The translations under genes were made by a program, and so were the position numbers. From positions 48,555 through 112,554 of the forward strand of contig JOFO01000019.1 in assembly GCA_000721275.1 (NCBI GenBank): a DNA stretch of 64,000 nucleotides, read 5' to 3'. Below the pieces are notes generated by a model. That model had not been told where the DNA came from. It was given only the letters and a program-made list of their open reading frames with translations, and did not search any database. The DNA comes from Microtetraspora glauca (GTDB lineage Bacteria > Actinomycetota > Actinomycetes > Streptomycetales > Streptomycetaceae). Shown piece after piece: positions 25,325 through 35,197 of the stretch; positions within the stretch are counted from its first letter, which is position 1, and every line of letters starts with the position of its first letter.

Positions 25325-25977
25325 GGCGGCGGCAACTCCTAGGACGTACGGACGAGAGGGACTAAGGACCAGCTAAAGGTGCGTCAGCGCGCTTAGGTTA
25401 CCGAGCCGCACTCTCCGTCCCGCACCCGACCCGCCCCTAAGCCCCCGCCGCCGCGCGGCGGCCGGTCCCGGCCCCGTGCCGCGCGGCCCCGGAGCGGCCC
25501 CCGTGCCGCCCGGAGCGGCGCCGCGCGCGGTGCGGCGGAGGCGTGGCCGGATCACATCCCATTGGCCCCGCGTTCACATAACCGACGTGATCAATTCCGT
25601 CGGCCGCGTCGCATTCCGCATGCCTTCCCTTACGGAAAAGCACCGGCGGACCGCCCGCTGATCAATTCCGGATTCTCGGCGCGATCCCTCCGTACGGGTG
25701 GTCGATCCTCGAACGGAGTACGCGAACGAGCCCCCTCCGGGCTGGACGAACCAGGACATAACGCCCTCTCTGGGGAGCCCGGGAAGTGTGTGACGCCCAT
25801 GTTTCTCTCCGTCGACGCAGCCGCTCCGACCTGCGAATACCGCCTTCCGGAAGCCCTCCGCAGCACGCGGGCGACGCACTTGTCAAGCCCCGAGATATGC
25901 CCTGACCTGCGGAAACGCCATTCAGAAGAAGCCGTTTCCGTGTTACCCTGGATAGCCACGGAAGGGGTACCTGTCAC
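25325..25977. other. Intergenic region of 653 bases upstream of carD
   Basis: Contains the divergent promoters of the lipoprotein and carD genes. It is less GC-rich than the coding neighbours. TGATCAATTCCG occurs twice (25588-25599 and 25659-25670), and a lone GTTCACATAAC (25571-25581) resembles one PHO-box unit. A frame open over 25562-25981 has non-Streptomyces codon use and is not called. Confidence 0.6.
25921..25949 (+). promoter_or_regulatory. Possible carD promoter
   Basis: TTCAGA (25921-25926) and TACCCT (25944-25949) are 17 bases apart, a plausible housekeeping -35/-10 pair 28 bases before the carD ATG. GGAAGGGG (25960-25967) is the ribosome site. Confidence 0.45.
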
Positions 25978-26460
25978 ATGACGTTCAAGGTTGGCGACAC
26001 CGTGGTCTATCCCCATCACGGGGCCGCGCTGATCGAGGCCATCGAAACTCGCCAGATCAAAGGCGTGGACAAGACCTACTTGGTGCTCAAGGTCGCGCAG
26101 GGCGACCTGACGGTTCGCGTGCCGGCGGACAACGCGGAGTTCGTAGGCGTGCGCGACGTTGTCGGGCAGGACGGGCTGGACCGGGTCTTCGAGGTGCTGC
26201 GCGCGCCGTACGCCGAGGAGCCGACGAACTGGTCCCGCCGCTACAAGGCGAACCTCGAGAAGCTCGCCTCCGGCGATGTCATCAAGGTCGCCGAAGTGGT
26301 CCGCGACCTCTGGCGCCGCGAGCGCGAGCGCGGTCTCTCCGCAGGGGAGAAGCGCATGCTCGCCAAGGCGCGCCAGATCCTGGTGAGCGAACTGGCGCTC
26401 GCCGAGAACACCAACGAGGACAAGGCCGAGGCCCTCCTCGACGAGGTGCTCGCGTCCTGA
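25978..26460 (+). CDS. carD: CarD family RNA polymerase-binding regulator
   Basis: Binds the RNA polymerase beta subunit and stabilises open complexes, notably at rRNA promoters. It has 160 residues: an N-terminal Tudor-like domain ([20 protein letters not shown]) and a C-terminal helical DNA-contact domain with the conserved Trp region ([35 protein letters not shown]). Length and both domains are standard. It precedes ispD-ispF-cysS-rlmB, the usual actinobacterial order. Confidence 0.95.
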   Translation: MTFKVGDTVVYPHHGAALIEAIETRQIKGVDKTYLVLKVAQGDLTVRVPADNAEFVGVRDVVGQDGLDRVFEVLRAPYAEEPTNWSRRYKANLEKLASGDVIKVAEVVRDLWRRERERGLSAGEKRMLAKARQILVSELALAENTNEDKAEALLDEVLAS

Positions 26461-26777
26461 CGCCCGGCCTTCCAGGTCCGGCGCACATCACGCCCAGCAG
26501 CACTGCCGCGGTGCCCGCCGACGAGCTGTGAATCACCGATTCCCCGAATCACCGATTCCACAGTCCCGTCGCCGGGCACTGCGGCATGTCCGCCCCTCCT
26601 CAGTCCTCCCCCACACGCCCCCACGCACGAAAGAACCGGGACGCGTCCCGGCCACGGCTCCCGCATGGCGACGCCCCGACCGTCGTCACGGAAAGGGCCC
26701 GGTCGAGGCGTCGTCTCACAGCCTGCTGACGCCATACCCACGTCGCCCGCGGAAACAAACCTGCCGGAGTGCAACCG
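26461..26777. other. Intergenic region of 317 bases between carD and ispD
   Basis: No gene is supported. It holds the tandem GAATC-N3-GATTC repeats listed separately and the ispD ribosome site CGGAG (26764-26768). No strong terminator was found after carD, so read-through into ispD is possible. Confidence 0.55.
26530..26558. repeat. Tandem GAATC-ACC-GATTC inverted repeats
   Basis: GAATCACCGATTC occurs at 26530-26542 and 26546-26558, a period of 16 bases. Each unit is itself a palindrome with five-base arms. The arrangement resembles an operator, about 220 bases before ispD. Confidence 0.6.
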
Positions 26778-27527
26778 ATGTCTGACGAAGCGCGTCCCCG
26801 TCGAACCGCCGTGGTGATCCCGGCCGCCGGGCGGGGCGTACGCCTCGGTCCGGGCGCCCCGAAAGCGCTGCGCGCGCTGAACGGCACCCCCATGCTCATC
26901 CACGCCGTCCGCGCCATGGCCGCCTCCCGCGCGGTCCAGCTCGTCGTCGTGGTCGCCCCCGCCGACGGCGTCGCCGAGGTCAAACACCTCCTCGACGCCC
27001 ACGCCCTCCCCGAGCGCACCGACTACCTCGTCGTCGCCGGCGGCGACACCCGCCAGGAGTCCGTCCACCTCGGACTCAAGGCGCTCCCCGCCGGCATCGA
27101 CACCGTCCTCGTCCACGACGCGGCCCGCCCCCTCGTCCCCGTCGACACCGTCGACGCCGTCATCGAGGCCGTCCGCGACGGCGCCGTCGCCGTCGTCCCC
27201 GCGCTCCCCGTCGCCGACACCGTCAAGGAGGTCGAGCCGGCCGCGCGGCCCGGCGACCCCGAACAGGTCGTCGCCACCCCGGTCCGCTCCCGCCTCCGCG
27301 CCGTCCAGACCCCCCAGGGCTTCGACCACGCCACCCTGGCCGACGCCCACGCCACCATCGCCCTCGCCGGCGACGGCGCCACCGACGACGCCGGCATGGT
27401 CGAACGGCTCGGCGTCCCCGTCGTCGTCGTCCCCGGCCACGAAGAGGCGTTCAAGGTGACCCGCCCCCTCGACCTCGTCCTCGCCGAGGCCGTACTCGCC
27501 CGCAGGAGGGCCAACGATGGCTTCTGA
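26778..27527 (+). CDS. ispD: 2-C-methyl-D-erythritol 4-phosphate cytidylyltransferase
   Basis: Third step of the MEP isoprenoid pathway: transfers CMP from CTP to methylerythritol phosphate. It has 249 residues, with the nucleotide-binding start [20 protein letters not shown], the family block VHDAARPLV and the TPQGF motif near the middle. ATG 26778 has CGGAG nine bases upstream; a GTG three codons earlier is an alternative. It overlaps ispF by 11 bases, fitting coupled synthesis of successive pathway enzymes. Confidence 0.95.
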   Translation: MSDEARPRRTAVVIPAAGRGVRLGPGAPKALRALNGTPMLIHAVRAMAASRAVQLVVVVAPADGVAEVKHLLDAHALPERTDYLVVAGGDTRQESVHLGLKALPAGIDTVLVHDAARPLVPVDTVDAVIEAVRDGAVAVVPALPVADTVKEVEPAARPGDPEQVVATPVRSRLRAVQTPQGFDHATLADAHATIALAGDGATDDAGMVERLGVPVVVVPGHEEAFKVTRPLDLVLAEAVLARRRANDGF

Positions 27528-28023
27528 TTCCCCCGTCCTCCCCCGCACCGGCATCGGCACCGACGTCCACGCCTTCGAGCAGGGCCGCCCCCTCTGGTGC
27601 GCCGGCCTCCTCTGGGACGACCGGGACAGCGACGGGTACGGACTCGCCGGGCACTCCGACGGCGACGTCGCCGCCCACGCCGCCTGCGACGCGCTCTTCT
27701 CCGCCGCCGGCGTCGGCGACCTCGGCGCCCACTTCGGCACCTCCCGCCCCGAGTACGCCGGCGCCTCCGGCACCACCCTCCTCGCCGAGGCCGCCCGCAT
27801 CGTCCGCGCCGAGGGATACGAGATCGGCAACATCGCCGTCCAGGTCATCGGCGTCCGCCCCAAGATCGGCAAGCGCCGCGACGAAGCCCAGAAGGCGCTG
27901 AGCGAAGCGGCCGGCGCCCCCGTCTCCGTCTCCGGCACCACCACCGACGGGCTCGGCCTCACCGGCCGCGCCGAGGGCCTCGCCGCCCTCGCGACCGCCC
28001 TGGTGTACCCCGTACCGAGGTAG
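27517..28023 (+). CDS. ispF: 2-C-methyl-D-erythritol 2,4-cyclodiphosphate synthase
   Basis: Fifth step of the MEP pathway, forming the cyclic diphosphate. It has 168 residues. The metal and active-site blocks are GIGTDVHAF (Asp and His), [14 protein letters not shown] and the C-terminal [14 protein letters not shown]. It starts within the ispD end (GGAGG ribosome site inside ispD), typical of the ispDF pair. Confidence 0.96.
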   Translation: MASDSPVLPRTGIGTDVHAFEQGRPLWCAGLLWDDRDSDGYGLAGHSDGDVAAHAACDALFSAAGVGDLGAHFGTSRPEYAGASGTTLLAEAARIVRAEGYEIGNIAVQVIGVRPKIGKRRDEAQKALSEAAGAPVSVSGTTTDGLGLTGRAEGLAALATALVYPVPR

Positions 28024-28096
28024 CGGCCGCGAAAATCGTGCCCCGGGACCCACGATCGGTCGCGGGGCACCGCCCCGCGCCCACTACCCTGGACCC

Positions 28097-29494
28097 GTGA
28101 CTATTCGCCTGTACGACACCAGCGCCCGGCAGATCCGTGACTTCACCCCGCTCACGCCGGGCTCCGTCTCGATCTACCTCTGTGGCGCCACCGTCCAGGC
28201 GGCCCCCCACATCGGACACATCCGGTCCGGCCTCAACTTCGACATCATGCGCCGCTGGTTCGCCTACCGCGGCTACGACGTCACCTTCGTCCGCAACGTC
28301 ACCGACATCGACGACAAGATCATCGCCAAGGGCCAGGACCAGAACCGCCCCTGGTGGTCGATCGGGTACGAGAACGAGCGCGCCTTCAACGACGGCTACG
28401 ACGTCCTGGGCTGCCTGCCGCCCACCTACGAGCCCCGCGCCACCGGCCACGTCCCCGAGATGATCGAGATGATGCGCGGCCTCATCGAGCGCGGCCACGC
28501 CTACGAGGCCGACGGCAGCGTCTACTTCGACGTCCGCTCCTTCCCCGGCTACCTGGAGCTCTCCAACCAGGACCTCGACGACCTCCGCCAGCCCGACGAA
28601 GGCGTCTCCGGCAAGCGCGACCCCCGCGACTTCGCCATGTGGAAGGCCACCAAGCCCGGCGAGCCCGACTGGGAGACCCCCTGGGGCCGCGGCCGCCCCG
28701 GCTGGCACCTCGAATGCTCGGCCATGGCCCACAAGTACCTCGGCTCCGCCTTCGACATCCACGGCGGCGGCCTCGACCTGATCTTCCCCCACCACGAGAA
28801 CGAGATCGCCCAGGCGAAGGCGTTCGGCGACGAGTTCGCCCGCTACTGGGTCCACAACGCGTGGGTCACCATGAGCGGCGAGAAGATGTCGAAGTCGCTC
28901 GGCAACTCCGTCCTCGTCTCGGAGATGGTCAAGAACTGGCGCCCCATCGTCCTCCGCTACTACCTGGGCACCCCGCACTACCGCTCGATGATCGAGTACA
29001 GCGAGGAGTCCCTGCGCGAGGCCGAGGCCGCCTTCGGCCGCATCGAGGGCTTCGTCCAGCGCGCCACCGAGAAGGCCGGCCGGACCGTCCCGCCCGCCGC
29101 CGAGGTCCCCCCGGCCTTCGCCGAGGCCATGGACGACGACCTGGGCGTCCCGCACGCCCTCGCGATCATCCACACCACCGTCCGCCAGGGCAACAGCGCC
29201 CTCGCCGCCGACGACAAGGACGAGGCCATCGCCCGCCTCGCCGAGGTCCGCGCCATGCTCGGCGTCCTCGGCCTCGACCCCCTCGACCCCCAGTGGGCCG
29301 ACGAGACCGGCGGCGGCGAAGAACTCCACGGCGTCGTCGACACCCTCGTCCGCCTCGTCCTCCAGCAGCGCGAAGCCGCCCGCGAGCGCAAGGACTGGGC
29401 CACCGCCGACGCCATCCGCGACCAGCTCACCCAGTCCGGCCTCTCCATCGAGGACGGCCCCGACGGCCCCCGCTGGACCATCGCCAACCGGTAG
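28097..29494 (+). CDS. cysS: Cysteinyl-tRNA synthetase
   Basis: Charges tRNA-Cys. It is 465 residues and class I: the zinc Cys and HIGH motif appear as [16 protein letters not shown], the second zinc region as WHLECSAMA with HHENE, and the KMSKS loop as [11 protein letters not shown]. The C-terminal DALR/anticodon region ends normally. TACCCT is six bases before the GTG start, so it is probably leaderless. It is not the mycothiol ligase MshC, which is shorter; the tRNA-binding C terminus is present. Confidence 0.95.
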   Translation: MTIRLYDTSARQIRDFTPLTPGSVSIYLCGATVQAAPHIGHIRSGLNFDIMRRWFAYRGYDVTFVRNVTDIDDKIIAKGQDQNRPWWSIGYENERAFNDGYDVLGCLPPTYEPRATGHVPEMIEMMRGLIERGHAYEADGSVYFDVRSFPGYLELSNQDLDDLRQPDEGVSGKRDPRDFAMWKATKPGEPDWETPWGRGRPGWHLECSAMAHKYLGSAFDIHGGGLDLIFPHHENEIAQAKAFGDEFARYWVHNAWVTMSGEKMSKSLGNSVLVSEMVKNWRPIVLRYYLGTPHYRSMIEYSEESLREAEAAFGRIEGFVQRATEKAGRTVPPAAEVPPAFAEAMDDDLGVPHALAIIHTTVRQGNSALAADDKDEAIARLAEVRAMLGVLGLDPLDPQWADETGGGEELHGVVDTLVRLVLQQREAARERKDWATADAIRDQLTQSGLSIEDGPDGPRWTIANR

Positions 29495-29585
29495 AACACC
29501 CCGATGATGTGCCGCCCGGAGACCCGGGCGGCACACTTCACTTACAGACTTCATACGCACGCAGTCAGAGGAACAGGTAACAACC

Positions 29586-30539
29586 ATGGCCGGGAACAGC
29601 CAGCGCAGGGGACGTCGCACGTCGAACAAGAAGGGCGCGACGGTCGGCAGCGGTGGCCAGCGGCGCAAGGGCCTCGAAGGCAAGGGCCCCACGCCCAAGG
29701 CCGAGAACCGCAAGGGCCACAAGGCGTACCGCGTCTCCAACGCCATGGCGCGCAACGCCGCCAAGCGCAAGCCCGTCGCCCGCCGCGGCGGCAAGGGCCA
29801 GGCCGAGATGGTCGTCGGCCGCAACCCCGTCTTCGAGGCCCTGCGCGACGGCGTCCCCGCCACCACCCTGTACGTCCAGCAGTTCATCGACAACGACGAG
29901 CGCGTGCGCGAGGCCCTCAACCTCGCCACCGGCCGCGGCACCATCAACATCATGGAGGCGCCGCGCCCCGAGCTCGACCGGATGACCAACGGCCTCAACC
30001 ACCAGGGCCTCGTCCTCCAGGTCCCGCCCTACGAGTACGCCCACCCCGAGGACCTCGCCGCGGCGGCCTACGACGACCACGAGGACCCGCTGATCGTCGC
30101 CCTCGACGGCGTCACCGACCCGCGCAACCTCGGCGCCGTCGTCCGCTCCGTCTCCGCCTTCGGCGGCCACGGCGTCGTCGTCCCCGAGCGCCGCGCCGCC
30201 GGCATGACCGCCGGAGCCTGGAAGACCTCCGCCGGCACCGCCGCCCGCACCCCGGTGGCCCGCGCCACCAACCTCACCCGCTGCCTGCAGGAGTACCAGA
30301 AGGCCGGCCTCACCGTCGTCGGCCTCTCCGCCGACGGCGACACCGAGGTCCACGAGCTCGAAGCCCTCGAAGGCCCCGTCGTCATCGTCGTCGGCTCCGA
30401 GGGCAAGGGCCTCTCCCGGCTCGTCGGCGAGACCTGCGACCACCTCGTCCGCATCCCCATGCCCGGCGGCGCCGAGTCCCTCAACGCCGGTGTCGCCGCC
30501 GGCGTCGTCCTCTACGAGGCCGCCCGTCGCCGCAGGTGA
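29586..30539 (+). CDS. rlmB: 23S rRNA 2'-O-methyltransferase (RlmB/TrmH family)
   Basis: SPOUT-class methyltransferase expected to methylate G2251 of 23S rRNA. It has 317 residues: a basic disordered N terminus of about 70 residues rich in Lys/Arg, a substrate-binding domain from [12 protein letters not shown], then the knotted domain with [31 protein letters not shown] and [17 protein letters not shown]. The basic extension is common in actinobacterial members. GAGGAACAGG precedes the ATG. It follows cysS by 91 bases. Confidence 0.93.
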   Translation: MAGNSQRRGRRTSNKKGATVGSGGQRRKGLEGKGPTPKAENRKGHKAYRVSNAMARNAAKRKPVARRGGKGQAEMVVGRNPVFEALRDGVPATTLYVQQFIDNDERVREALNLATGRGTINIMEAPRPELDRMTNGLNHQGLVLQVPPYEYAHPEDLAAAAYDDHEDPLIVALDGVTDPRNLGAVVRSVSAFGGHGVVVPERRAAGMTAGAWKTSAGTAARTPVARATNLTRCLQEYQKAGLTVVGLSADGDTEVHELEALEGPVVIVVGSEGKGLSRLVGETCDHLVRIPMPGGAESLNAGVAAGVVLYEAARRRR

Positions 30540-30594
30540 CCGCCCTCCCCCGGACGGACCGGAACCGTACGGGGGACCCGCCCCGGCCGTGATC

Positions 30595-30625
30595 TTGACG
30601 GACCTCGGACATCCGAGCCCGTCAA
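30595..30625 (+). terminator. Hairpin after rlmB
   Basis: TTGACGG...CTCGGA and TCCGAG...CCGTCAA pair around a CAT loop with a one-base bulge (30595-30625). There is no T run, but it is well placed 56 bases after the stop. Confidence 0.6.
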
Positions 30626-30657
30626 GGCAGTGTCCAAACCCCGCGTCACTCGGTTAG

Positions 30658-32277
30658 ATGAGTGTGGACACCAGAACGCCCCGGCCGGGGTTCGACGATC
30701 AGCCCGCGCTGAGCATGGTCAAGGTGGATTCCGATCCCGCCCAGGTGATCGTGAACCACGCCAGCTTCCGTGTGCGGCTCGCGCCGGCCCAGCAGCCGAA
30801 GTTCGGCGCGAACCCGCGCGTGGCCGCCCTCTCCGGAGCCGGCGGCGCCGGGGCGCCGCGCCGACGACCCGTCGTGTGGACCGGCAAGGCCAACCCCGGA
30901 GCCACCGGACTCCTCCAGGCCGTACGCGAGTCCTCGGCAGCCCCGGCCGGCGCCGTCTCCACACTGGAGCCGACCACCCAGGCCATCCCCCGCATCGACG
31001 ACACGATGCCCACCCCGATGGTCCCCGCCGAAGCCGCCGCGCCCCTCCTGCCGCCCATGCGACGGGCCGAAGGCGCCTACGACGACGTGTACGACCTGCG
31101 GCCCGAGCCCGAGGCGTACGAGGAGACCCGGCACGACGGCCGGCGCCACGGCTCCACGGAGACATCAGCCGCTTCCGCGGCGGGCGTCCGGCACGCGTAC
31201 TACCCCGGCCGCCGCATGAACCTCGGCGTGGTGCTGCTGCCGCTCCGCGTCTTCCTCGGCTTCATCTCCATCTACGCCGGCATGGGCAAGCTCTGCGACC
31301 CCGTCTACTTCGACGGCGGCGAACGCGGCTCCATGGTCAAGTGGCTCACCCAGCTCCACCCCTGGCCGCTCGCCGAACCGCTCCGCGACTTCGCCCTCCA
31401 GCACCCCGTCGGCGCCGGACTCACCGTCGCCTTCCTCCAGGTCGTCGTCGGCGTCCTCACCGTCCTCGGCCTCTGGCAGCGCGTCGCCGCCGTCGTCGGC
31501 GCCCTCCTCTCCGCCGCCCTCATCCTCACCGTCAGCTGGCGCACCGTCCCCGTCTACGACGCGCCCGACATCATCTACCTCGCCGCCTGGTCCCCGCTGA
31601 TCATCGCCGGCGCCCCCGTCTACTCCCTCGACGGACGCCTCGCCGGCGAAGCCTGGCGCACCCTCGGCCCCCGCGCCGAACTCTGGGAACTCCGCCGCCG
31701 GGTGCTGCGCCGCTCCATGCTGTACGCCTCCGTCGTCGTCGGCCTCACCCTCCTCATCGGTTCCGTCCTCGGCGGCGCCGTCCGCTCCACCGAGATGGTC
31801 ACCGTCCCCGGCCCCAACGACGACCCGGTCAACCACCTCCCCGGCCAGCCGCTCCCCACCGAACCCGAGCGCCGCCGCACCCCCTCCGAGACCCCCCGCG
31901 ACACCCGCCCCGAACCGTCGGAGGCCGAGACCACCGAAGCCGGCGAGGAGAGCCCGGCGACCGAGGAGGCCACCCGGCCCACCGAGACCGGCACCGGCCG
32001 CGAGACCGGCTCCACCCCGACCCAGGAACAGCGCCCCACCGCCACCGACGGCACAGGCGGCGGCACCGGCAGCCGTACCCCCACCCAGTCCGAGCCCGCG
32101 CCGCCGCCCACCACCAGCGACAGCCCGAGCGGCACCACCGACACCTCCACCGGCGGCGGTTCCTCGTCCACCGGCGGCTCCTCCACCGGCACCCCCACCC
32201 AGGAGACGCCCACTGAGGAGGCCCCCAGCAGCGGTGGCGACGCCCCGCAGAACCCGATCGGCGGCCTGCTCGGCTGA
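30658..32277 (+). CDS. DoxX family membrane protein with long Thr/Pro/Ser tail
   Basis: A 539-residue protein. Residues 1-180 are a hydrophilic head; about 185-365 is a DoxX-like four-helix membrane domain (start NLGVVLLPLRVFLGFISIYA, with KLCDPVYF and a central IIYLAAWSPLIIAG); residues 380-539 are a Thr/Glu/Pro/Gly-rich, probably disordered extension. DoxX relatives in mycobacteria form a membrane redox complex with superoxide dismutase and a thiol transferase; whether that holds here is unknown. The topology places the tail on one face of the membrane. Confidence 0.82.
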   Translation: MSVDTRTPRPGFDDQPALSMVKVDSDPAQVIVNHASFRVRLAPAQQPKFGANPRVAALSGAGGAGAPRRRPVVWTGKANPGATGLLQAVRESSAAPAGAVSTLEPTTQAIPRIDDTMPTPMVPAEAAAPLLPPMRRAEGAYDDVYDLRPEPEAYEETRHDGRRHGSTETSAASAAGVRHAYYPGRRMNLGVVLLPLRVFLGFISIYAGMGKLCDPVYFDGGERGSMVKWLTQLHPWPLAEPLRDFALQHPVGAGLTVAFLQVVVGVLTVLGLWQRVAAVVGALLSAALILTVSWRTVPVYDAPDIIYLAAWSPLIIAGAPVYSLDGRLAGEAWRTLGPRAELWELRRRVLRRSMLYASVVVGLTLLIGSVLGGAVRSTEMVTVPGPNDDPVNHLPGQPLPTEPERRRTPSETPRDTRPEPSEAETTEAGEESPATEEATRPTETGTGRETGSTPTQEQRPTATDGTGGGTGSRTPTQSEPAPPPTTSDSPSGTTDTSTGGGSSSTGGSSTGTPTQETPTEEAPSSGGDAPQNPIGGLLG

Positions 32278-32299
32278 CCCGCGGTCGCACCCGCACACA

Positions 32300-32340
32300 C
32301 GAAGGCGGCACCACCCCCCCCAGGGGCGGTGCCGCCTTCG
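32300..32340. terminator. Bidirectional terminator between convergent genes
   Basis: A perfect 13-bp stem (CGAAGGCGGCACC at 32300-32312 with 32328-32340) around a 15-base C/G-rich loop, between the DoxX gene and the nucleotidyltransferase gene. Confidence 0.85.
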
Positions 32341-32346
32341 CGCGTC

Positions 32347-33063
32347 TCAGTGGGTCTGCGCGGCCAGCTCCTTGGCGGCCTCCGTCAGGTCCTTCGCGGT
32401 GTCGATCGCCCTCCAGTACGCCCCCTGCGGCAGCGGGAAGCCGGCCAGGCGCCGCTCGCGGGCGAGGCGCGGGAACGCGGTCCGCTCGTGGTCCCCGACG
32501 TCCGGCAGCTCACGGACGAACGCAGCGGAGAAGACGTACACGCCGGCGTTGATGAGGAACGGCGACGGCGGCGCCTCGACGAAGTCGGTGATGTGCCCGA
32601 ACGTGTCGGTCTCGACGGCGCCCCATGGGATCCGCGGGCGGGCCAGGGCGAGCGTCGCGGTGGCGTCCCGCTCGTCGTGGAAGGCGGCCATCTCCCGCAG
32701 CGAGAAGCGGGTCCAGATGTCGCCGTTCGTGGCGTACCACGGCCGGTCCGGCTCCGGCAGGTGCGCGGCCGCGTACTTGAGGCCGCCGCCCCGGCCCAGC
32801 GGCTCGGTCTCGACGACCGTGGTCACCTTCAGGGGCAGCTCCGCCCCCTCCAGCCACTCCTGGAGGACCTCGGCGAGGTGCCCGCAGGAGACGACCGCGT
32901 CGGTCACGCCCTCGGCGGCCAGCCAGGAAAGCTGATGGCCGATGATCGGGGTCCCGGTACCCGGGATCTCGACCATCGGCTTGGGGCGGTCATCGGTGTA
33001 GGGGCGCAGCCGCGAGCCCTGGCCGCCCGCCAGGACCACGGCCTGCGTCGGAGTGGTGTGCAT
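32347..33063 (-). CDS. Sugar-1-phosphate nucleotidyltransferase family protein
   Basis: NDP-sugar pyrophosphorylase-type enzyme of 238 residues. The nucleotide-binding signature is AVVLAGGQGSRLRPYTDDRPKPMVEI, with the GDIW metal block (TNGDIWTRF) and the base of the sugar pocket around NAGVYVFS. There is no C-terminal hexapeptide acyltransferase domain, so it is the short RmlA/MPG1-like type. TATGGT lies seven bases before the ATG (leaderless). The product sugar nucleotide is not predictable. Confidence 0.85.
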   Translation of the reverse strand: MHTTPTQAVVLAGGQGSRLRPYTDDRPKPMVEIPGTGTPIIGHQLSWLAAEGVTDAVVSCGHLAEVLQEWLEGAELPLKVTTVVETEPLGRGGGLKYAAAHLPEPDRPWYATNGDIWTRFSLREMAAFHDERDATATLALARPRIPWGAVETDTFGHITDFVEAPPSPFLINAGVYVFSAAFVRELPDVGDHERTAFPRLARERRLAGFPLPQGAYWRAIDTAKDLTEAAKELAAQTH

Positions 33064-33109
33064 ACGGGGAACCATAGGTCCCCCGCCGCCGCGGGCGCGG
33101 TGACGGCGC

Positions 33110-33526
33110 TCAGCTCGTCGCGCGCATCACGCCGGTCGCGTACGAGGTGTCGCAGACCGGGCGGGAGAAGGACTGGGCCCGGGCGGGGCCGTAGTGCTCG
33201 ACCGCGGCGCGGCCGAGGGCGCGGGCGATCGACACGCAGTGCTCGGCGAGCGAGGGGCGGTTCTCCACCTCGCGCTGGAGGTGCGTCAGGGCGACGCCGG
33301 GGTCCTTCTCCTGGAGCTCGGCGAGGAGCCGGTCGCGCAGCACGTCCTGCGGGGCGCGGGACTTGGCGCGGGTGGAGACGTCCGAGGCGGAGGCGGTCAG
33401 CATCTGGCCTTCGGCGTCCTGGCCGGCCCACGGCACGGCGGACACCGCGAGCGTTCCCGACAGGACCAGGACGACGGGCAGGACGAGGGCGAGGGAGCGG
33501 CCGATTCGGCGGGCAGTGTGCGTCAC
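33110..33526 (-). CDS. Putative secreted or membrane-anchored protein, 138 residues
   Basis: Uncharacterised. An N-terminal hydrophobic helix (SLALVLPVVLVLSGTLAVSA) after a basic head suggests export with a possible cleavage at VSA. The mature part is mostly helical and contains two Cys (EHCVSIA and RPVCDTS) that could form a disulphide. TACGCT lies seven bases before the GTG (leaderless). It lies 46 bases upstream of the nucleotidyltransferase on the same strand. Confidence 0.7.
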   Translation of the reverse strand: MTHTARRIGRSLALVLPVVLVLSGTLAVSAVPWAGQDAEGQMLTASASDVSTRAKSRAPQDVLRDRLLAELQEKDPGVALTHLQREVENRPSLAEHCVSIARALGRAAVEHYGPARAQSFSRPVCDTSYATGVMRATS

Positions 33527-33675
33527 GCAGGCGAGCGTAGCGGCCGGTAGTGATATGGCGACATTTAGTCACTCTCGCGGGCGATGGTTCGACGCGGCTT
33601 TTCGAATCCCGTGTTGACGTGGAGGGGTCGGGCGGGCCCCGAATGCCGGGGTTTTCCGGGGTAAGCCCGTTTAAA

Positions 33676-33713
33676 CGAACGACCCCGCGTCCGCAAGGGA
33701 CACGGGGCCGTTC
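33676..33713 (-). terminator. Terminator of msiK
   Basis: 17-bp stem with two mismatches around GCAA (33676-33692 and 33697-33713). Reading leftwards it is followed by TTTAAAC, giving the T run expected for the msiK transcript. Confidence 0.8.
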
Positions 33714-33739
33714 GCCACGGGCCGGTTTCGGCCCCGGGG

Positions 33740-34837
<1,098 letters not shown>

Positions 34838-34894
34838 GGTGAAAGGTCCCTTCACCGGCAGGAACGTGCCGGACGATCCGAGTAAAGGAAGAGT

Positions 34895-34910
34895 TGAGGT
34901 CTAGTCCACC
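34895..34910. promoter_or_regulatory. DasR-type operator (dre) upstream of msiK
   Basis: TGAGGTCTAGTCCACC matches the core of the DasR consensus ACTGGTCTAGACCACT (12-13 of 16 positions). It lies about 58-73 bases upstream of the msiK ATG. DasR is the GlcNAc-responsive GntR regulator. Confidence 0.7.
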
Positions 34911-35019
34911 TGGGTGAACTCCGCTCGACGCTACCTGGCGGCGCCGGTTCTGTCAGCAGTCCGGGGGGCGTGAGATTTCCGACCGCGGGCCGGGCGGGGT
35001 TGGTTAGACTGCACTCGCT

Positions 35020-35093
35020 GCCGCCTTAGCTCAGTTGGCTAGAGCGCTTGACTTGTAATCTTGAGGTCGTCGGTTCGATTCCGACAGGCGGCT
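35020..35093 (+). tRNA. tRNA-Thr (anticodon TGT)
   Basis: 74 nucleotides without encoded CCA. The acceptor stem GCCGCCT (35020-35026) pairs with AGGCGGC (35086-35092), discriminator T. The D arm is GCTC...GAGC and the T arm is GTCGG-TTCGATT-CCGAC. The anticodon loop CTTGTAA gives TGT. The anticodon stem CTTGA/TCTTG has two T-T mismatches, which is unusual. Confidence 0.93.
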
Positions 35094-35101
35094 CTGTACG
35101 A

Positions 35102-35140
35102 CGAAGACCCCGCCCCCGCCGTCCGGGGGCGGGGTCTTCG
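35102..35140 (+). terminator. Terminator after tRNA-Thr
   Basis: Perfect 16-bp stem CGAAGACCCCGCCCCC (35102-35117) with 35125-35140 and a seven-base loop, nine bases after the tRNA. Confidence 0.85.
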
Positions 35141-35197
35141 CGGTAGCGTGCGGCGCGCGCACCCAGGGGGGGTGCCGTTGCGACGAAGGATGATCGC

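Noticed and set aside
25562..25981. 139-codon open frame whose stop overlaps the carD start
   Set aside because: TTG start without ribosome site, codon use with A/T-rich third positions unlike its neighbours, no family similarity; it covers the carD promoter.
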